A stretch of DNA of 64,000 nt from Multifurca ochricompacta (GCA_022496185.1 WTXG01000045.1:146624-210623); one strand, 5' to 3'; shown: positions 11,898-22,748, counted from the first letter of the stretch. Notes: generated by a model not told the origin, from the letters alone. Made by a program: numbers and translations.

Positions 11898-13361
11898 AGT
11901 ATATAAGACCCTGTAGACAGTTTGTACAACCCTAGATTTGACCTCTTGGGCCTTCAGCCTAGAGACCTTAGACCCCAGAATCTATCACAGCCTTTTCCCC
12001 TTCTTTTGCGCCTTTGAGATCCTTACAGGGACCCCCATTGCCTCTGGCAATGGGTGTGTACCCTTCCTTTTGAACCTTCTTGCCGCTCTATAGGGCTTCA
12101 GCACACTCAGCTTGACCCTGTTCCCACTCAACAGCCTTAGGGGATTAGCTCCCTTTGGCTGACTCTTCCCGTCTTCCTCTGTGCTTGGTTATGGCACATT
12201 TTCCTATCCATCCTGGAGCTAAGAGGCTAGCCCTGTTGTGCTAGGCCTGTTGTAGATCCCAGACCCACAGTGTTGGGTGCTGCGGATGTGGCTGACTAGT
12301 GCCGGACTGGTGGACTCAAGCCAATCAGGTGCATGTCACACAGAATGCCCCACTGAGCGTTACATGGCTAGTCCCTCAGGGGATTCTTGCAAGAGGTGAT
12401 GAGGGACCCTAAGTGGGTGAAACACCTTGAGTTCCTCATGTGCACTCTAAGTAAATAGTATTCTTAGTTATAGCTGGGTTTTCATCCCATCCATAGTCTT
12501 AGTAGGCCACTTGCCCAGAAGGCTTGGGGCTATAGGTTCAGTCAATGCTTGGCTTGATCCATAAGCCAGGTTTAGCAACCTGCTGGTAGAGTTTAGGGTC
12601 TAGAACAAGGCATGGGTAGTCACTCCCATGACGCTTGGGCTCGATACAAGTAGGCTTGAACTACTATAGTATTTACACAGTAGCTAGAGGGTTTTGTCTC
12701 TGGGCAGAAGTACCCACTGCTTTCATTGGGGGTTCACCCCAACCAGAGGAAACCCAATAGTCTACTATAGTCATGGCCCCAATCATCTAGGGCTTAATCA
12801 TGGACTCCACCACCAGCACTAGAGGAAGGGCTCTATACCCTTTGTCTCTAGTGGAACTTGTGGTTGGCTCCTCCATGACATGACTCCCCATCTATTTACA
12901 CAATGTCCCCCTGATGTGGGCTTAGGACTTGTTGTAGATGGCACTAGACAGCTTACTATACTACTTAGAAGACGCACATCAGAGGCAGGACTTTTTTAAG
13001 TTCTGAAGCATAGTGCCACAGAATGGATGGGCCCTCTTAAATGAGACCTGGACAACTGGTTCTAATTGCTCCTTGGAACCAGGATCAACCTTTTTTAAAT
13101 CATCTCAATGTCTTCAATCATCTTCCCCCCACTTTCAAGTTTGATAAACTTGATGGCTCCAATTGGCAGCAGTGGTCAGTATCATTCACTGCCCTGCTAA
13201 GGATAAATGGGATGAAAAGGCACATTACGCATGATGCCCCTGAATTCCTGAATCCACCGAAGCCAGAAGATGGAGAAAAGGATGACAAGTATGCCAAGCA
13301 TTTTGCACTCTGGTCAGAGCCAATGTACCTGGAGTGGAATAGAGTGGAGGAAGTCCTCATG
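11898..13361 (+). mobile_element. 5' part of a probable Copia-like retrotransposon, truncated by element B
   Basis: A TATA-like GTATATAAG at about 11901 is followed by a long leader and then a Copia-type gag stub ending at the left edge of element B. I could not define its LTR borders or primer site, so the left limit is approximate. Confidence 0.4.
13041..13361 (+). pseudogene. Copia-type gag N-terminal stub
   Basis: About 107 residues from ATG 13041 with the pattern FDKLDGSNWQQWSVSFTALL and the following helical segment, typical of the gag/UBN2 region of Copia-type retroelements. The frame then runs into the LTR of element B, so the protein is cut off. The remainder is not on the other side of element B. 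Confidence 0.6.
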
Positions 13362-13932
13362 TGTTACGAACCCCATCGCTTCCCATGTTCTTTTTCTTGC
13401 CCAACGACGACCCTTCCCTGCCGCCCACACTTCACTACCAGATCACGTCTCCGTCGTGGGATCCATCACATGCTCTTCGTCCGTCCCCGTGACCTGTTGC
13501 TTGTACATGTTTACTTGTTTCTTTGCTTATCGCTTATCTCTTTATCATACGATCGGACATTTACTTAATCCCCTATCAGTAGAAGCCAGGCTTTACGCCC
13601 TCCGCTTTCAGATATTCAGGCCCACTTGACTCCGTACTCTTATCTCATAGACGCCCACTGCCTTACGTATATAAGTCCGCTATAGCTACTCAGTAGACCT
13701 TAGACTCGACTTATTGAATACATCAGTGCTAGTCTTCTGGACTTGTTCTCTTGAACGCATCTGTCTGTCTCAAGTGCTTCTGGCACTTTCTGCTCACCAT
13801 CGTCTCAGAGTACAGCCTCTTTGACTTTGACTCGTCACACTTCACTCCAAGAGACCTTATTGGTTTCTTATCCGAATCCCTGTATCACGCTGTCACACAA
13901 GTCGTGTGGAACGTCCCGCACTGGACGTAACA
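13362..13932 (+). repeat. 5' LTR of element B
   Basis: 571 bp; TATATAAG promoter box at about 13668. Clearly related to, but distinct from, the LTR of element A. Confidence 0.93.
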
Positions 13933-13951
13933 TCAAGTCGAGTCTCTCATC

Positions 13952-15460
13952 GTGGCTTCCAGCCGCAGTCAGACCCTGTTTAAAGAAGAACCCATCGAAT
14001 GAAGGGACGAGCCTGACCTTTCACAACAAGTACTTGGCTCTGCCACCTGGAAAGATTTTGAGTCCAAGTTTGGATACTACGTCTATCACGACGGAAGATA
14101 CCAACCGGTAGAATACGACGACGAAAAGAGGGTTTGGTATCGTATCCGATACTTGGACAGCCGACACTCTTGGGTCACTACAGGACCCGCCCCACCTGAA
14201 TTTGGATTAGGACCGTGGAGAGAAAACCCCCTGGCCATTGTTACGGACTCTGAGCCAGAAGAGTACGTGGAAGAACACAGTGAAGAAGCACTGGTATTAG
14301 CGTCGACTACAACCCCAGTTGCACCGGCAGTTGTCACGTCCAGAGCCCCTGCTTTGACAACTCCCCAGATTTCAATACAGTCCACCAACACCGTCACCCC
14401 ATTTTACCAAAACATGTCTACTATCGCCGCCCAGCTCCCAGACCCAGTACCCCCTCCCCCACCGCCGCCGGCCATGTTACCACCCAACATTCCCCCACCA
14501 TCGGGGCGATTGTCAGGAGTACTGCCCCAAACGTTCACTGGGGATCGGTCGCAAAGCAAGAAATTCATGCTGGAGTTCACGACCTTTAAGAACTTCAACC
14601 ATGATGTTCCCCAGATCATTAATCCCTTCCAACGTGCAAACCTCTTCCTTTCTCTGATCCGAGGGGAGGCTGTAGACGATTGGACCATGGAACAGCTGGA
14701 GTGGCTGAACGAACAAATTGAGAGTGGTCGTCGTACCACTAGCGAGGGCCTTTGGGAAACCATTGCCCAAAGATTTAAAGACGCGTTCACAGATGGGCAG
14801 GCCAAACAAAAGGCTGCCCGAGAGCTTAAGTCCCTCAGAATGGAGAAGGGAGAGCTTGACGCTTATGTAGCGAAGTTTAGGAGTCTGGCCAACAGAGCCG
14901 GCTATGACACCGATGAAGAGGCAACATTGGACCTCTTCTCCCAGGGGTTGCCCAATCCCCTGGTGAAGAACATTATCCAATTCCACCACCCCAATGACTG
15001 GGATACATGGGTTGACGCTGCTCGCCGACAGCAGCAAGACTACCTTGATTTCCAAACACGTTTTGGGGTTGACACAAAGAAGGGAAAGACCCGCGACCAG
15101 TGGAAGGCCGCCTTCGGAGTCAAACCCGTGCACACTAGCCAAAGGGATCCAAACGCCATGGATACCTCTGCTGACAGAACCAGAGCCCGGGTTGCGCTCA
15201 CAGAGGATGAAAGGCGAACGTTGATGAAAGAAGGGAGGTGCTTTCGCTGCAAGGCGCAAGGGCACATGTCCAGGGAATGCCCGAAAAAGGGGGTACGAGC
15301 GGCGGAAGCAACAGTTGCACCAGTCCATAACAATCCACTGACCGTCGATAAAAGAACGAAGGAAGAAAAGGCGCAGGACATATGGGCCAGCATGATGAAG
15401 GAAAGCGAAGAAGTGCGAGCCATCCTAGTGGAAAAGGCATTCGCAAAGAAGGATTTTTGA
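13952..15460 (+). CDS. gag: gag of element B (non-AUG or late AUG start, one early TGA)
   Basis: Structural polyprotein. The frame homologous to element A begins GTG GCT TCC at 13952 and meets TGA at 14000-14002, where A has an Arg codon, then is open to 15460. The first in-frame ATG is 14414, giving 348 aa from MSTIAAQL. Visible domains are a Pro-rich segment, the retrotransposon gag core (around LNEQIESGRRTTSEGLW), and one CX2CX4HX4C knuckle (CFRCKAQGHMSREC). It overlaps pol in the -1 frame and ends at a TGA right after the shift site. Whether the region before 14414 is translated in this copy is uncertain. Confidence 0.85.
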
Positions 15461-15491
15461 TTGGCTCAAACCCATCGGCCTGGGCGCGAGC
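15451..15491 (+). promoter_or_regulatory. Candidate -1 ribosomal frameshift signal at the gag/pol junction
   Basis: Heptamer GGATTTT (15451-15457, read G GAT TTT in gag frame) is followed at once by the gag stop TGA. After six bases a stem can form: GCTC 15464-15467 with GAGC 15488-15491, then CCCA 15471-15474 with TGGG 15481-15484 around a 6-nt loop. A shift to GGA TTT TTG enters pol. Element A keeps the heptamer (2188-2194) and the CCCA/TGGG stem. Confidence 0.7.
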
Positions 15492-18400
15492 ACTACATGT
15501 AACCTCTGTGTATACTAGTCGCTTCAAATCGTTGAAAATACCAGTACATTTCGAGACTACACAGAGAATGGCCGATCGCGACATCCTGATTGACTCAGGA
15601 GCTACTGACAATTTTATCAGTCCCCGAATGGTGAAAACCATGGGACTAGGAATGTTGGCACTTCCTCAAGAAAAGAATATCTGGAACATTGACGGAACTG
15701 CCAATCGAGCAGGGAAGATCACGCATTACACCGATTTGAACGTCCAAGTGGGGGAGCAGACAAAAACAATACACTTCCTAGTCACCAATTTAGGCGGAGA
15801 AGACTTGGTTCTGGGATATCCCTGGCTCGCCGCATTTGAACCTAAGATCAATTGGGGTGATGCGACGATGAGCAAGGACTCCTACCCTGTGCTCATTACA
15901 TCTGTGGGGTATGACTACGCAGCCCGGCACACTGTAGCGGCAGTAACAACAGAGGAGGATCCCGGCTGCTGTTTCGTCACCAAAGCATCAGAGCTCGCGC
16001 AGAAGGCAATAGAAGGACATACGGAAAAGACATTTGAAGAAGTGGTGCCAGCGGAATACCATAGACACTGGAAGGTGTTCTCAGAGGAGGAATCGCAACG
16101 CTTCCCCCCTATGCGACCATGGGATCACGCCATTGACTTCATACCTGATACCCCATCGGCAATTGACTGCAAAATCTACCCATTGTCACAGGCAGAACAA
16201 ACCGCGCTTACAACGTTCCTGGAGGAGCATCTTGCAAAAGGATACATTAGACCGTCGAAATCACCATACGCTTCGCCGTTCTTCTTCATCAAGAAGAAAG
16301 ATGGCAAACTTCGACCCGTTCAAGATTACCGATGGATAAACACCTACACTGTGAAAAACGCCTACCCTTTGCCACTTATTTCGGAACTCATTGACACCAT
16401 GAGGGATAAGTCTTTATTCTCCAAAATGGACGTCCGCTGGGGATACAATAACATTCGAATCAAGGACGGAGATCAATGTAAAGCGGCCTTCAAGACCAAC
16501 CAGGGGCTGTTCGAACCGAATGTTATGTTTTTTGGCCTTACCAACTCACCTGCTACCTTCCAATCAATGATGAACCACATCTTCCGCGACCTCATTCTCA
16601 CGGGCGAAGTAGTAGTTTACATGGACGACATATTGGTTGCCACCACGAACGACCTGACTCACCATCGAAAGCGAGTGCATCAGGTGTTGGACATCCTTCA
16701 CGAACACGATCTGTACCTTAAGCCCGCCAAATGCTCATTCGAACAGCCAAGTGTAGAGTACCTAGGAGTTATCCTAGAAGGAGGACAGGTACGAATGGAC
16801 CCTGTAAAGGTGCAGGGAGTCCGGGAATGGCCAGTGCCTACATGTGTCAAGGACGTACGGTCTTTTATTGGTTTCTGTAACTTCTATCGTCGCTTCGTCC
16901 GGGGATTCTCAGGGATCGCCCAACCACTGAACGGATTACTGAAGAAAGACGTCCCTTGGCACTGGACGGAGGAGCATCAAACGGCTTTCGAACGAATTCG
17001 CGACATCATCAGCTCAGAACCGGTCCTCTTACAGCCAGATCTGCAAAAACCCTTCGAACTTGAGGTTGACGCATCTCGCTTCGCGAACGGTGCCATATTG
17101 AATCAACGAGACGAGACGGGACTCCTCTGCCCCGTAGCCTTTTATTCAGAAACATTCTCGCCAGCGGAACGAAATTATGATATTTGGGACAGAGAGCTAT
17201 TAGCCATAGTGAAGGCATTACGACACTGGCAGCCGTACTTAGCAGGGACTTCCTACAAGACCATCATTCACACCGATCACTCCAACCTACTCTATTGGAA
17301 AGAACCCCACAAAATAAGTCAACAAGTCGCTCGTGAAGTCCTCGAGCTCGAAGAATACAACTTCGAATTGAAGCACATTGCCGGGAGTCGTAATGCTCGT
17401 GCAGATGCTCTATCAAGACGACCGGATCTAAATAATGGTGCAGAAGACAACAATGATGTGACAGTGCTCCCAGAGGAAGTTTTCGCGAGGACAGCCATTG
17501 TCAGTCTTCACGACATGGATCTGTGGGCCCAGGTTTCACAAAACATGAATCAACAGTTGTGCGAAACATGGGCGGAAGCACATAATCTAAAGAGGATCGA
17601 CGGCCTCTGGTGGAAGGACGGGGATCGACTCGTTGTCACCGGAGGCGACAACATTAAGAGGGGGGTGATCCATTTTCACCACGACCTCCCTTCTGCGGGA
17701 CACCCAGGCATTGCTAACACCTACGCGCTTGCCAAACGAGACTACTGGTGGCCGAACATGAAAAAGGATGTGGAGGAGTACGTGAAGGGATGCGCTGAAT
17801 GCCAGGCTAATAAAGTGAATACGCACCCACACCCACCGGCACCATTCCCAATTACGCCAATGGCTTCACAACCATTTCAGACCATCGCCATGGATTTCAT
17901 CGTTAAACTCCCTACCTCCAGAGGTTTTGACTCGATCCTGACCGTCACGGACCATGACTGCTCAAAGGCAGCGCTGTTCATACCCTGCAATGAGTCCATT
18001 ACAGCAGAAGGAGTGGCTAAACTCTACCTGGACCATGTCTACAGACACTATGGTCTCCCCGAAAAGATTATCTCAGACCGTGACCCACGCTTCACATCCA
18101 CATTTGCCAGAGCACTCTGCAAGACGCTGAATATTGCCCAAAATATCTCTACGGCGTACCACCCACAGACAGATGGACAATCAGAAAGAACAAATCAGTG
18201 GCTCGAGCAGTACCTTCGCTTTTGGTGCAATGGACGTCAGGACGATTGGGCAGACTGGCTTGCAACGGCAGAATTCGCACACAACTCCTGGCCCAATGGC
18301 ACTACAAAACATTCCCCATTCTCACTTATTATGGGATGGACACCTCGAGCCACATGGACAGGAAAGCCGGCGAATGTCCCTTCAGCCGTGCAGCGTATCA

Positions 18401-18933
18401 ACCAATGGGAAGAGGTCAGGAGATCGGCCAATGAGAACCTATTGAAGGCGCAAAAGACCCTGACAGAGAAGCTGACAAGGTTTACACCTTATCAGACCAA
18501 TGACCTGGTATGGTTGGAAGGGAAGAACATTCACACGTCACATCCAACAGCCAAGTTGGCGCCCCGACGTCACGGACCTTTCAAAATAACAAGGAAGCTG
18601 TCAGATGTGTCATACGAACTTGAACTTCCCCGGACATGGCGCATTCATCCGGTCTTCCACGCCCGACTACTTACACCATATAAGGAAACGTCCCTGCATG
18701 GAGAAAACTTCCCGAAACCCCCACCTGACCTTATCAATGGAGAAGAGGAGTGGGAAGTGGAACGCATTCTAGATTCCAAGCGACAAGGCCGAGGGCGCAA
18801 ACTGTACTACCTAATTAAGTGGAAGGGATTCCCGCCCTCTGACAACTCGTGGGAACCAGCTGGGGATATCTTCGCCCTGGTCCTTATCAAGGAGTTCCAT
18901 GCCCGGCACCCAGAAGCGCCCAAAAACAGTTAA
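15451..18933 (+). CDS. pol: pol of element B: PR-RT-RNase H-integrase-chromodomain
   Basis: About 1160 aa from the shift site, uninterrupted. Domains in order: aspartic protease DSGATDNF (~15591); reverse transcriptase with YMDD (~16618); RNase H with VDASRFANGA and HTDHSNLLYW; integrase HHCC zinc domain ending CAECQANK (~17800); integrase core with MDFIVKLP, VTDHDCSKA, ISDRDPRF and YHPQTDGQSERTN carrying the DDE residues; and a C-terminal chromodomain (EWEVERIL...YLIKWKGFP, ~18747-18870) thought to bind methylated histone tails and guide insertion. RT has Trp in 'YRWINTYT' where A has Arg. All key residues appear present, so activity is plausible. Confidence 0.95.
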   Translation, partial: GFLIGSNPSAWARALHVTSVYTSRFKSLKIPVHFETTQRMADRDILIDSGATDNFISPRMVKTMGLGMLALPQEKNIWNIDGTANRAGKITHYTDLNVQVGEQTKTIHFLVTNLGGEDLVLGYPWLAAFEPKINWGDATMSKDSYPVLITSVGYDYAARHTVAAVTTEEDPGCCFVTKASELAQKAIEGHTEKTFEEVVPAEYHRHWKVFSEEESQRFPPMRPWDHAIDFIPDTPSAIDCKIYPLSQAEQTALTTFLEEHLAKGYIRPSKSPYASPFFFIKKKDGKLRPVQDYRWINTYTVKNAYPLPLISELIDTMRDKSLFSKMDVRWGYNNIRIKDGDQCKAAFKTNQGLFEPNVMFFGLTNSPATFQSMMNHIFRDLILTGEVVVYMDDILVATTNDLTHHRKRVHQVLDILHEHDLYLKPAKCSFEQPSVEYLGVILEGGQVRMDPVKVQGVREWPVPTCVKDVRSFIGFCNFYRRFVRGFSGIAQPLNGLLKKDVPWHWTEEHQTAFERIRDIISSEPVLLQPDLQKPFELEVDASRFANGAILNQRDETGLLCPVAFYSETFSPAERNYDIWDRELLAIVKALRHWQPYLAGTSYKTIIHTDHSNLLYWKEPHKISQQVAREVLELEEYNFELKHIAGSRNARADALSRRPDLNNGAEDNNDVTVLPEEVFARTAIVSLHDMDLWAQVSQNMNQQLCETWAEAHNLKRIDGLWWKDGDRLVVTGGDNIKRGVIHFHHDLPSAGHPGIANTYALAKRDYWWPNMKKDVEEYVKGCAECQANKVNTHPHPPAPFPITPMASQPFQTIAMDFIVKLPTSRGFDSILTVTDHDCSKAALFIPCNESITAEGVAKLYLDHVYRHYGLPEKIISDRDPRFTSTFARALCKTLNIAQNISTAYHPQTDGQSERTNQWLEQYLRFWCNGRQDDWADWLATAEFAHNSWPNGTTKHSPFSLIMGWTPRATWTGKPANVPSAVQRINQWEEVRRSANENLLKAQKTLTEKLTRFTPYQTNDLVWLEGKNIHTSHPTAKLAPRRHGPFKITRKLSDVSYELELPRTWRIHPVFHARLLTPYKETSLHGENFPKPPPDLINGEEEWEVERILDSKRQGRGRKLYYLIKWKGFPPSDNSWEPAGDIFALVLIKEFHARHPEAPKNS

Positions 18934-19007
18934 AAGAACAGTCCCAGGTTCTCTTGGATTCCCCAGTATATGCTCCCCAGCGAATTACTACCACAGAACA
19001 ATCTATC

Positions 19008-20201
19008 ATGTCTTTCATCGCCGCCTCTGCTGCCATCGATGCTTTCGCCTCCCCGATGACTGTAGCTGAAAACTTCCCGTCTGCTCACCCATCCACCCGT
19101 CCCTCTTCCCCCATCGATTATGAAGCTGCGGAGGCCCGTGTCAAGAACCAATCCCCGAACCCAAACGACGACTTCACTCACAGCGAAGAACCCCACCCCA
19201 ACGACCTACTCAACGGAGAAATGGATGATGAAGCCCCCGAATTCCCTTTCATTCCCAACAACCCTAACTCCTCGATGTATTTTCCCCTAGAAATTACCAT
19301 GGCCGACGGAACCACGGCCATCGCAAAATACATCTACTATACCAATGGAGGGATGGATGTGGCGGGATGTATGAAGAAGGATGGACCAGTCTACGGGGCT
19401 CCCGTATATCTGGAAGAAAGGTATACAGGTCGGCTTCATCACACGTTAACTGATGAACAGTTGGGCCACCTCGCCGCGGAGGATTGCTGCGCCTTTGCAA
19501 TTGACGAGGTGATGAACGACATGAGGCTCCCACGCCTGAAAGCAGAAGTCATGAGGTTGAGGAAGAACATCACATTGCGGAGAACATTGAACCAGCAGTA
19601 CAAAGAGCACGCGAAAATGATGGCCAGGCTTACGAATGGGATGTTCCAGCTGGAACAGGAGATTGTGGAGATCAGGAAGAGGTTGGAACACGGAGACGCG
19701 TATCAGACGATCGCCGAAAGGTACGCCGATACTTATGCACGACCCCTCCCCCCTCGAACCTTGGGCGCGGCCCCGATGCTGCTGCCGAGTCGACTCGAGA
19801 TGCCACGCCTACATGAAAACCCCCGTGGAGAAACTTGCTGGCGTTGCGACAGCAGGTACCACATCAGTTGGAACTGCCCGCTCAATCGCAAATGGTGTCG
19901 CCACTGCCGTAGCAATCTCCATTGGAGCCGACACTGCATCTTCCGACGAGTAGGAGTGGCCCCGACAATCACCAACCCATCGGGATGGTGCGGCAAGTGT
20001 CTTCGTCACAATGCTGGGCATAAAGAGATCGATTGCCCCGTCTACGACTTGTGCCGCGCGTGTGGTCAGCGCGGCCCATATGGGTTCCTCCGTACCCATG
20101 CCTGCCCGCAGGAGTTGGAGTCATACAGCATGGACGACCGTAATGTAGCTGACGACTACCTGGAGTTGGTTCAGGATGATGACGGTACGAGTCGTTTCTA
20201 G
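19008..20201 (+). CDS. Extra zinc-knuckle ORF (ORF3) of element B
   Basis: 397 aa from ATG 19008, which starts 74 nt after the pol stop. Colinear with ORF3 of element A: acidic Pro/Ser-rich N-terminus, coiled-coil-like centre (around LKAEVMRLRKNITLRRTL), and a Cys/His array with two exact CX2CX4HX4C knuckles (CWRCDSRYHISWNC, CRHCRSNLHWSRHC) and two variants. Relative to pol it lies in a different frame from the ORF3 of element A, so read-through from pol is unlikely and independent translation is inferred. Function unknown; a second nucleocapsid-like or chaperone role is a guess. Confidence 0.88.
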   Translation: MSFIAASAAIDAFASPMTVAENFPSAHPSTRPSSPIDYEAAEARVKNQSPNPNDDFTHSEEPHPNDLLNGEMDDEAPEFPFIPNNPNSSMYFPLEITMADGTTAIAKYIYYTNGGMDVAGCMKKDGPVYGAPVYLEERYTGRLHHTLTDEQLGHLAAEDCCAFAIDEVMNDMRLPRLKAEVMRLRKNITLRRTLNQQYKEHAKMMARLTNGMFQLEQEIVEIRKRLEHGDAYQTIAERYADTYARPLPPRTLGAAPMLLPSRLEMPRLHENPRGETCWRCDSRYHISWNCPLNRKWCRHCRSNLHWSRHCIFRRVGVAPTITNPSGWCGKCLRHNAGHKEIDCPVYDLCRACGQRGPYGFLRTHACPQELESYSMDDRNVADDYLELVQDDDGTSRF

Positions 20202-20218
20202 CCGGGACTGCTAGAACC

Positions 20219-20232
20219 AGAAGAGGGGGTGA
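20219..20232 (+). other. Polypurine tract, element B
   Basis: AGAAGAGGGGGTGA directly before the 3' LTR, identical to element A. Confidence 0.85.
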
Positions 20233-20807
20233 TGTTACGAACCCCATCGCTTCCCATGTTCTTTTTCTTGCCCAACGATGACCCTTCCTTGCCGCCCACA
20301 CTTCACTACCAGATCACGTCTCCGTCGTGGGATCCATCACATGCTCTTCGTCCGTCCCCGTGACCTGTTGCTTGTACATGTTTACTTACTTGTTTCTTTG
20401 CTTATCGCTTATCTCTTTATCATACGATCGGACATTTACTTAATCCCCTATCAGTAGAAGCCAGGCTTTACACCCTCCGCTTTCAGATATTCAGGCCCAC
20501 TTGACTCCGTACTCTTATCTCGTAGACGCCCACTGCCTTACATATATAAGTCCGCTATAGCTACTCAGTAGACCTTAGACTTGACTTATTGAATACATCA
20601 GTGCTAGTCTTCTGGACTTGTTCTCTTGAACGCATCTGTCTGTCTCAAGTGCTTCTGGCACTTTCCGCTCACCATCGTCTCAGAGTACAGCCTCTTTGAC
20701 TTTGACTCGTCACACTTCACTCCAAGAGACCTTATTGGTTTCTTATCCGAATCCCTGTATCACGCTGTCACACAAGTCGTGTGGAACGTCCCGCACTGGA
20801 CGTAACA
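20233..20807 (+). repeat. 3' LTR of element B
   Basis: 575 bp; contains TTACTTACTTG where the 5' LTR has TTACTTG. Followed by ATTAT, not by the TCATG that precedes the 5' LTR. Confidence 0.93.
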
Positions 20808-21288
20808 ATTATCATTGTCAAAGCTGCGAAATATCTTCAATGACCTTCCATCACTCAGAGCCCCCCTGCAAAAAGAACATCACAATGAACTGGCCCATTA
20901 CCTCAGCACAGACCTGGAGGCCGTGGATGATGTACTGATGTGGTGGCACAAGCATGCTGTGATGTACCCTCAACTCTCAAGAATGGCACTTGACTATCTT
21001 ACAATTCCTGGTGAGTCCAATCTTTTCAAGCTTTCAATAATGTCTACTTATCTTCTTGAAGCTACATCTGTTGATGTTGAATGTGTATTTAGCCATGGAC
21101 ACCTCCTTTTGTCTCATGTTCGAAGCCAGCTCTCTGCACAGTCCACACAGGCATTGATATGCTTGGGATCTTGGAGTTTGAAGGGTTTGGTGATGGACTC
21201 AGATGTTTTGGCAGTAGGTAGATTGGCAGATGTAGATGGAGATGACGAGCTTGAGCTTGAGGAGGGGTGGGACTGTATTGACTTGTAG
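20808..21288 (+). pseudogene. 3' end of a hAT-family transposase
   Basis: Encodes the C-terminal dimerisation region of a hAT transposase: WWHKHAVMYPQLSRMALDYL, then SVDVECVFSHGHLLLSHVRS. A 51-nt intron (21011-21061, GTGAGT...GAAG) probably separates LTIP from ATSVDVE; it is in frame, so the ORF stays open if it is retained. Stop at 21286-21288. The catalytic N-terminal part is missing; element B abuts at 20807. Downstream ACCC-rich repeats at 22498-22597 may be the matching 3' subterminal end. Confidence 0.8.
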
Positions 21289-21473
21289 AGTGTGCGCAGA
21301 ATAAAAATGAATGTATCCCCCACTCCAGTGCTCAGTGTGAAAGAGATTGTATTGAGACAGGACATCCTTTGATTGGATGAAAGGACTAAGAACACAATAA
21401 TAAAAGTAATATAATAATTGTGGAATGCAAAGCAAAGAAAATGAGATAGTAAGTGGCACAGGTGACCATCAAC

Positions 21474-22489
21474 TAGTGATGTTCCGGCCTGGCTTGGCCC
21501 AAAAGCCGTGGCTTTGGCTCAGCCTGAGGTGGCTCCGGCTTTCCTGAAGTCTGGGCCGAGCCAAAGCTGCCACAGATGGCTTGGCCCTGGCCCAGCTTGG
21601 CCCAAGCTGTGGCTTTTGGCAGAGAAAATTTTATGACATATAACTAGTAGTTATAGTTCAGCTAATCCAAATCTGACTTGGTGTGTTACGTATTGCAAAG
21701 CTATATTGAAGAAAAAGTTTGAAATGCCATGATAAACATGATCACGTGACCCAAATCAACCACTTTGTGATAAGATTTCTACTGATTTTGATGATTGCTA
21801 ATGCATTTGTATGTGCTGTTGAAAGCCACGGCCTGAGCCGGCAGCTTTGGCTTTTAGTTTCTCTGAGCCGGGCCAAAGCCCTTGCTGGGCCATCACAACA
21901 GCCTGGCTTGGCCTGGCCCAAACAGGCCTGTTGACACAGGATGTGTCTGGAGATGCCTCAGGCATCTAAGGTTCGCTTCAGCTGTAGATTAGATTAGATT
22001 AGATATCGGAGTATCGGACTTTTTATGTTATCTTTATTATGTTTCCTTCTCACCTTACTCAGCTGATTAGTGATGGACTTAGTAATGCACAGTAAGCATG
22101 TGATATCTCTTTGGCCAATGGCCTTTATCCCTCTCTGTTTATTGTCCAGCACTTGTGGACTTATTCCCAGTGCGCACAGACCATTTCCCCTGACCCCTAT
22201 GGGTATATAAGGGTGTCTGTTTTGCCCTTTACACTTCAGAGTTCTTCTTCCTCTGAAGTGTAAGTCATCTTTACTTTCTACTTTTCCTTTTGACTAACAT
22301 TCTCTGTGTAGATAACTTGTCTTTTAGGTCAGTAGTATAGTATTATAGAGTTCTTCTTCCTCTGAAGTATAACTTGTCTTTTAGCCTAAACCGCTACTAA
22401 CCACAGTCAGTATAACCAGCAGCATGTTTGTTTGACAAGGCCCGGCTTGGCCCGGCTTCTGGCTTTGAGCTGGGCCAGGCACATCACTA
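21474..22489 (+). mobile_element. hAT-type MITE, interrupted by a solo LTR
   Basis: Termini TAGTGATGTTCCGGCC and (reverse complement at the right end) TAGTGATGTGCCTGGCC form short inverted repeats. A perfect 8-bp target duplication CCATCAAC lies at 21466-21473 and 22490-22497, diagnostic of hAT. GC-rich subterminal GGCTTTGGC/GCCAAAGCC repeats; no coding capacity. Removing the solo LTR gives about 507 bp, colinear with the copy at 24869-25266. Confidence 0.9.
21929..22437 (+). mobile_element. Solo LTR nested in the MITE
   Basis: 509 bp, TGTTGACACAGG...TTTGACA, flanked by a perfect 5-bp duplication AGGCC (21924-21928 and 22438-22442). Contains TATATAAG at about 22204. Related to the fragments at 10266-10896. 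Confidence 0.92.
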
Positions 22490-22497
22490 CCATCAAC

Positions 22498-22597
22498 CCA
22501 CAGGTCTGCGGGTAAGAATACCCACAGGTACGGGTATCTGTGGGTACGGGTATGGGTTGTGTCCCATGTACCTGCAGGTTACCCATGCAGATCCCTA
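22498..22597. repeat. GGGTAC/ACCC-rich subterminal repeat cluster
   Basis: Dense copies of GGTACGGGTATNNGTGGG and ACCTGCAGGTTACCC on both strands. Similar clusters are at 7558-7640, 8840-8910, 9484-9540 and 24440-24580. Probably the 3' subterminal region of the hAT element whose transposase ends at 21288 (inference). Confidence 0.55.
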
Positions 22598-22748
22598 TGT
22601 ATGTCTGAAAGCCCTGCTTCCTGGCTACCATTCCCAATTTGGATCAAAGAGATTGGCCATGATATAAGCATTTTATGATCAAATCAAATCAATCAATCAT
22701 TGGGACAGTTTTTTGACCCACATTTTAAATCCACTATCTGCCCAATTA

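Larger units (their letters stand above)
13362..20807 (+). mobile_element. Ty3/Gypsy chromovirus, element B (near-intact)
   Basis: LTRs at 13362-13932 (571 bp) and 20233-20807 (575 bp), TGTTACGA...GTAACA. They differ by a 4-bp TTAC duplication and about seven substitutions. Same family and gene order as element A, with an uninterrupted pol and ORF3. The flanks do not match: TCATG precedes it and ATTAT follows. The left flank is Copia gag and the right flank a hAT transposase, so the element as it stands is not a simple insertion. Confidence 0.93.
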
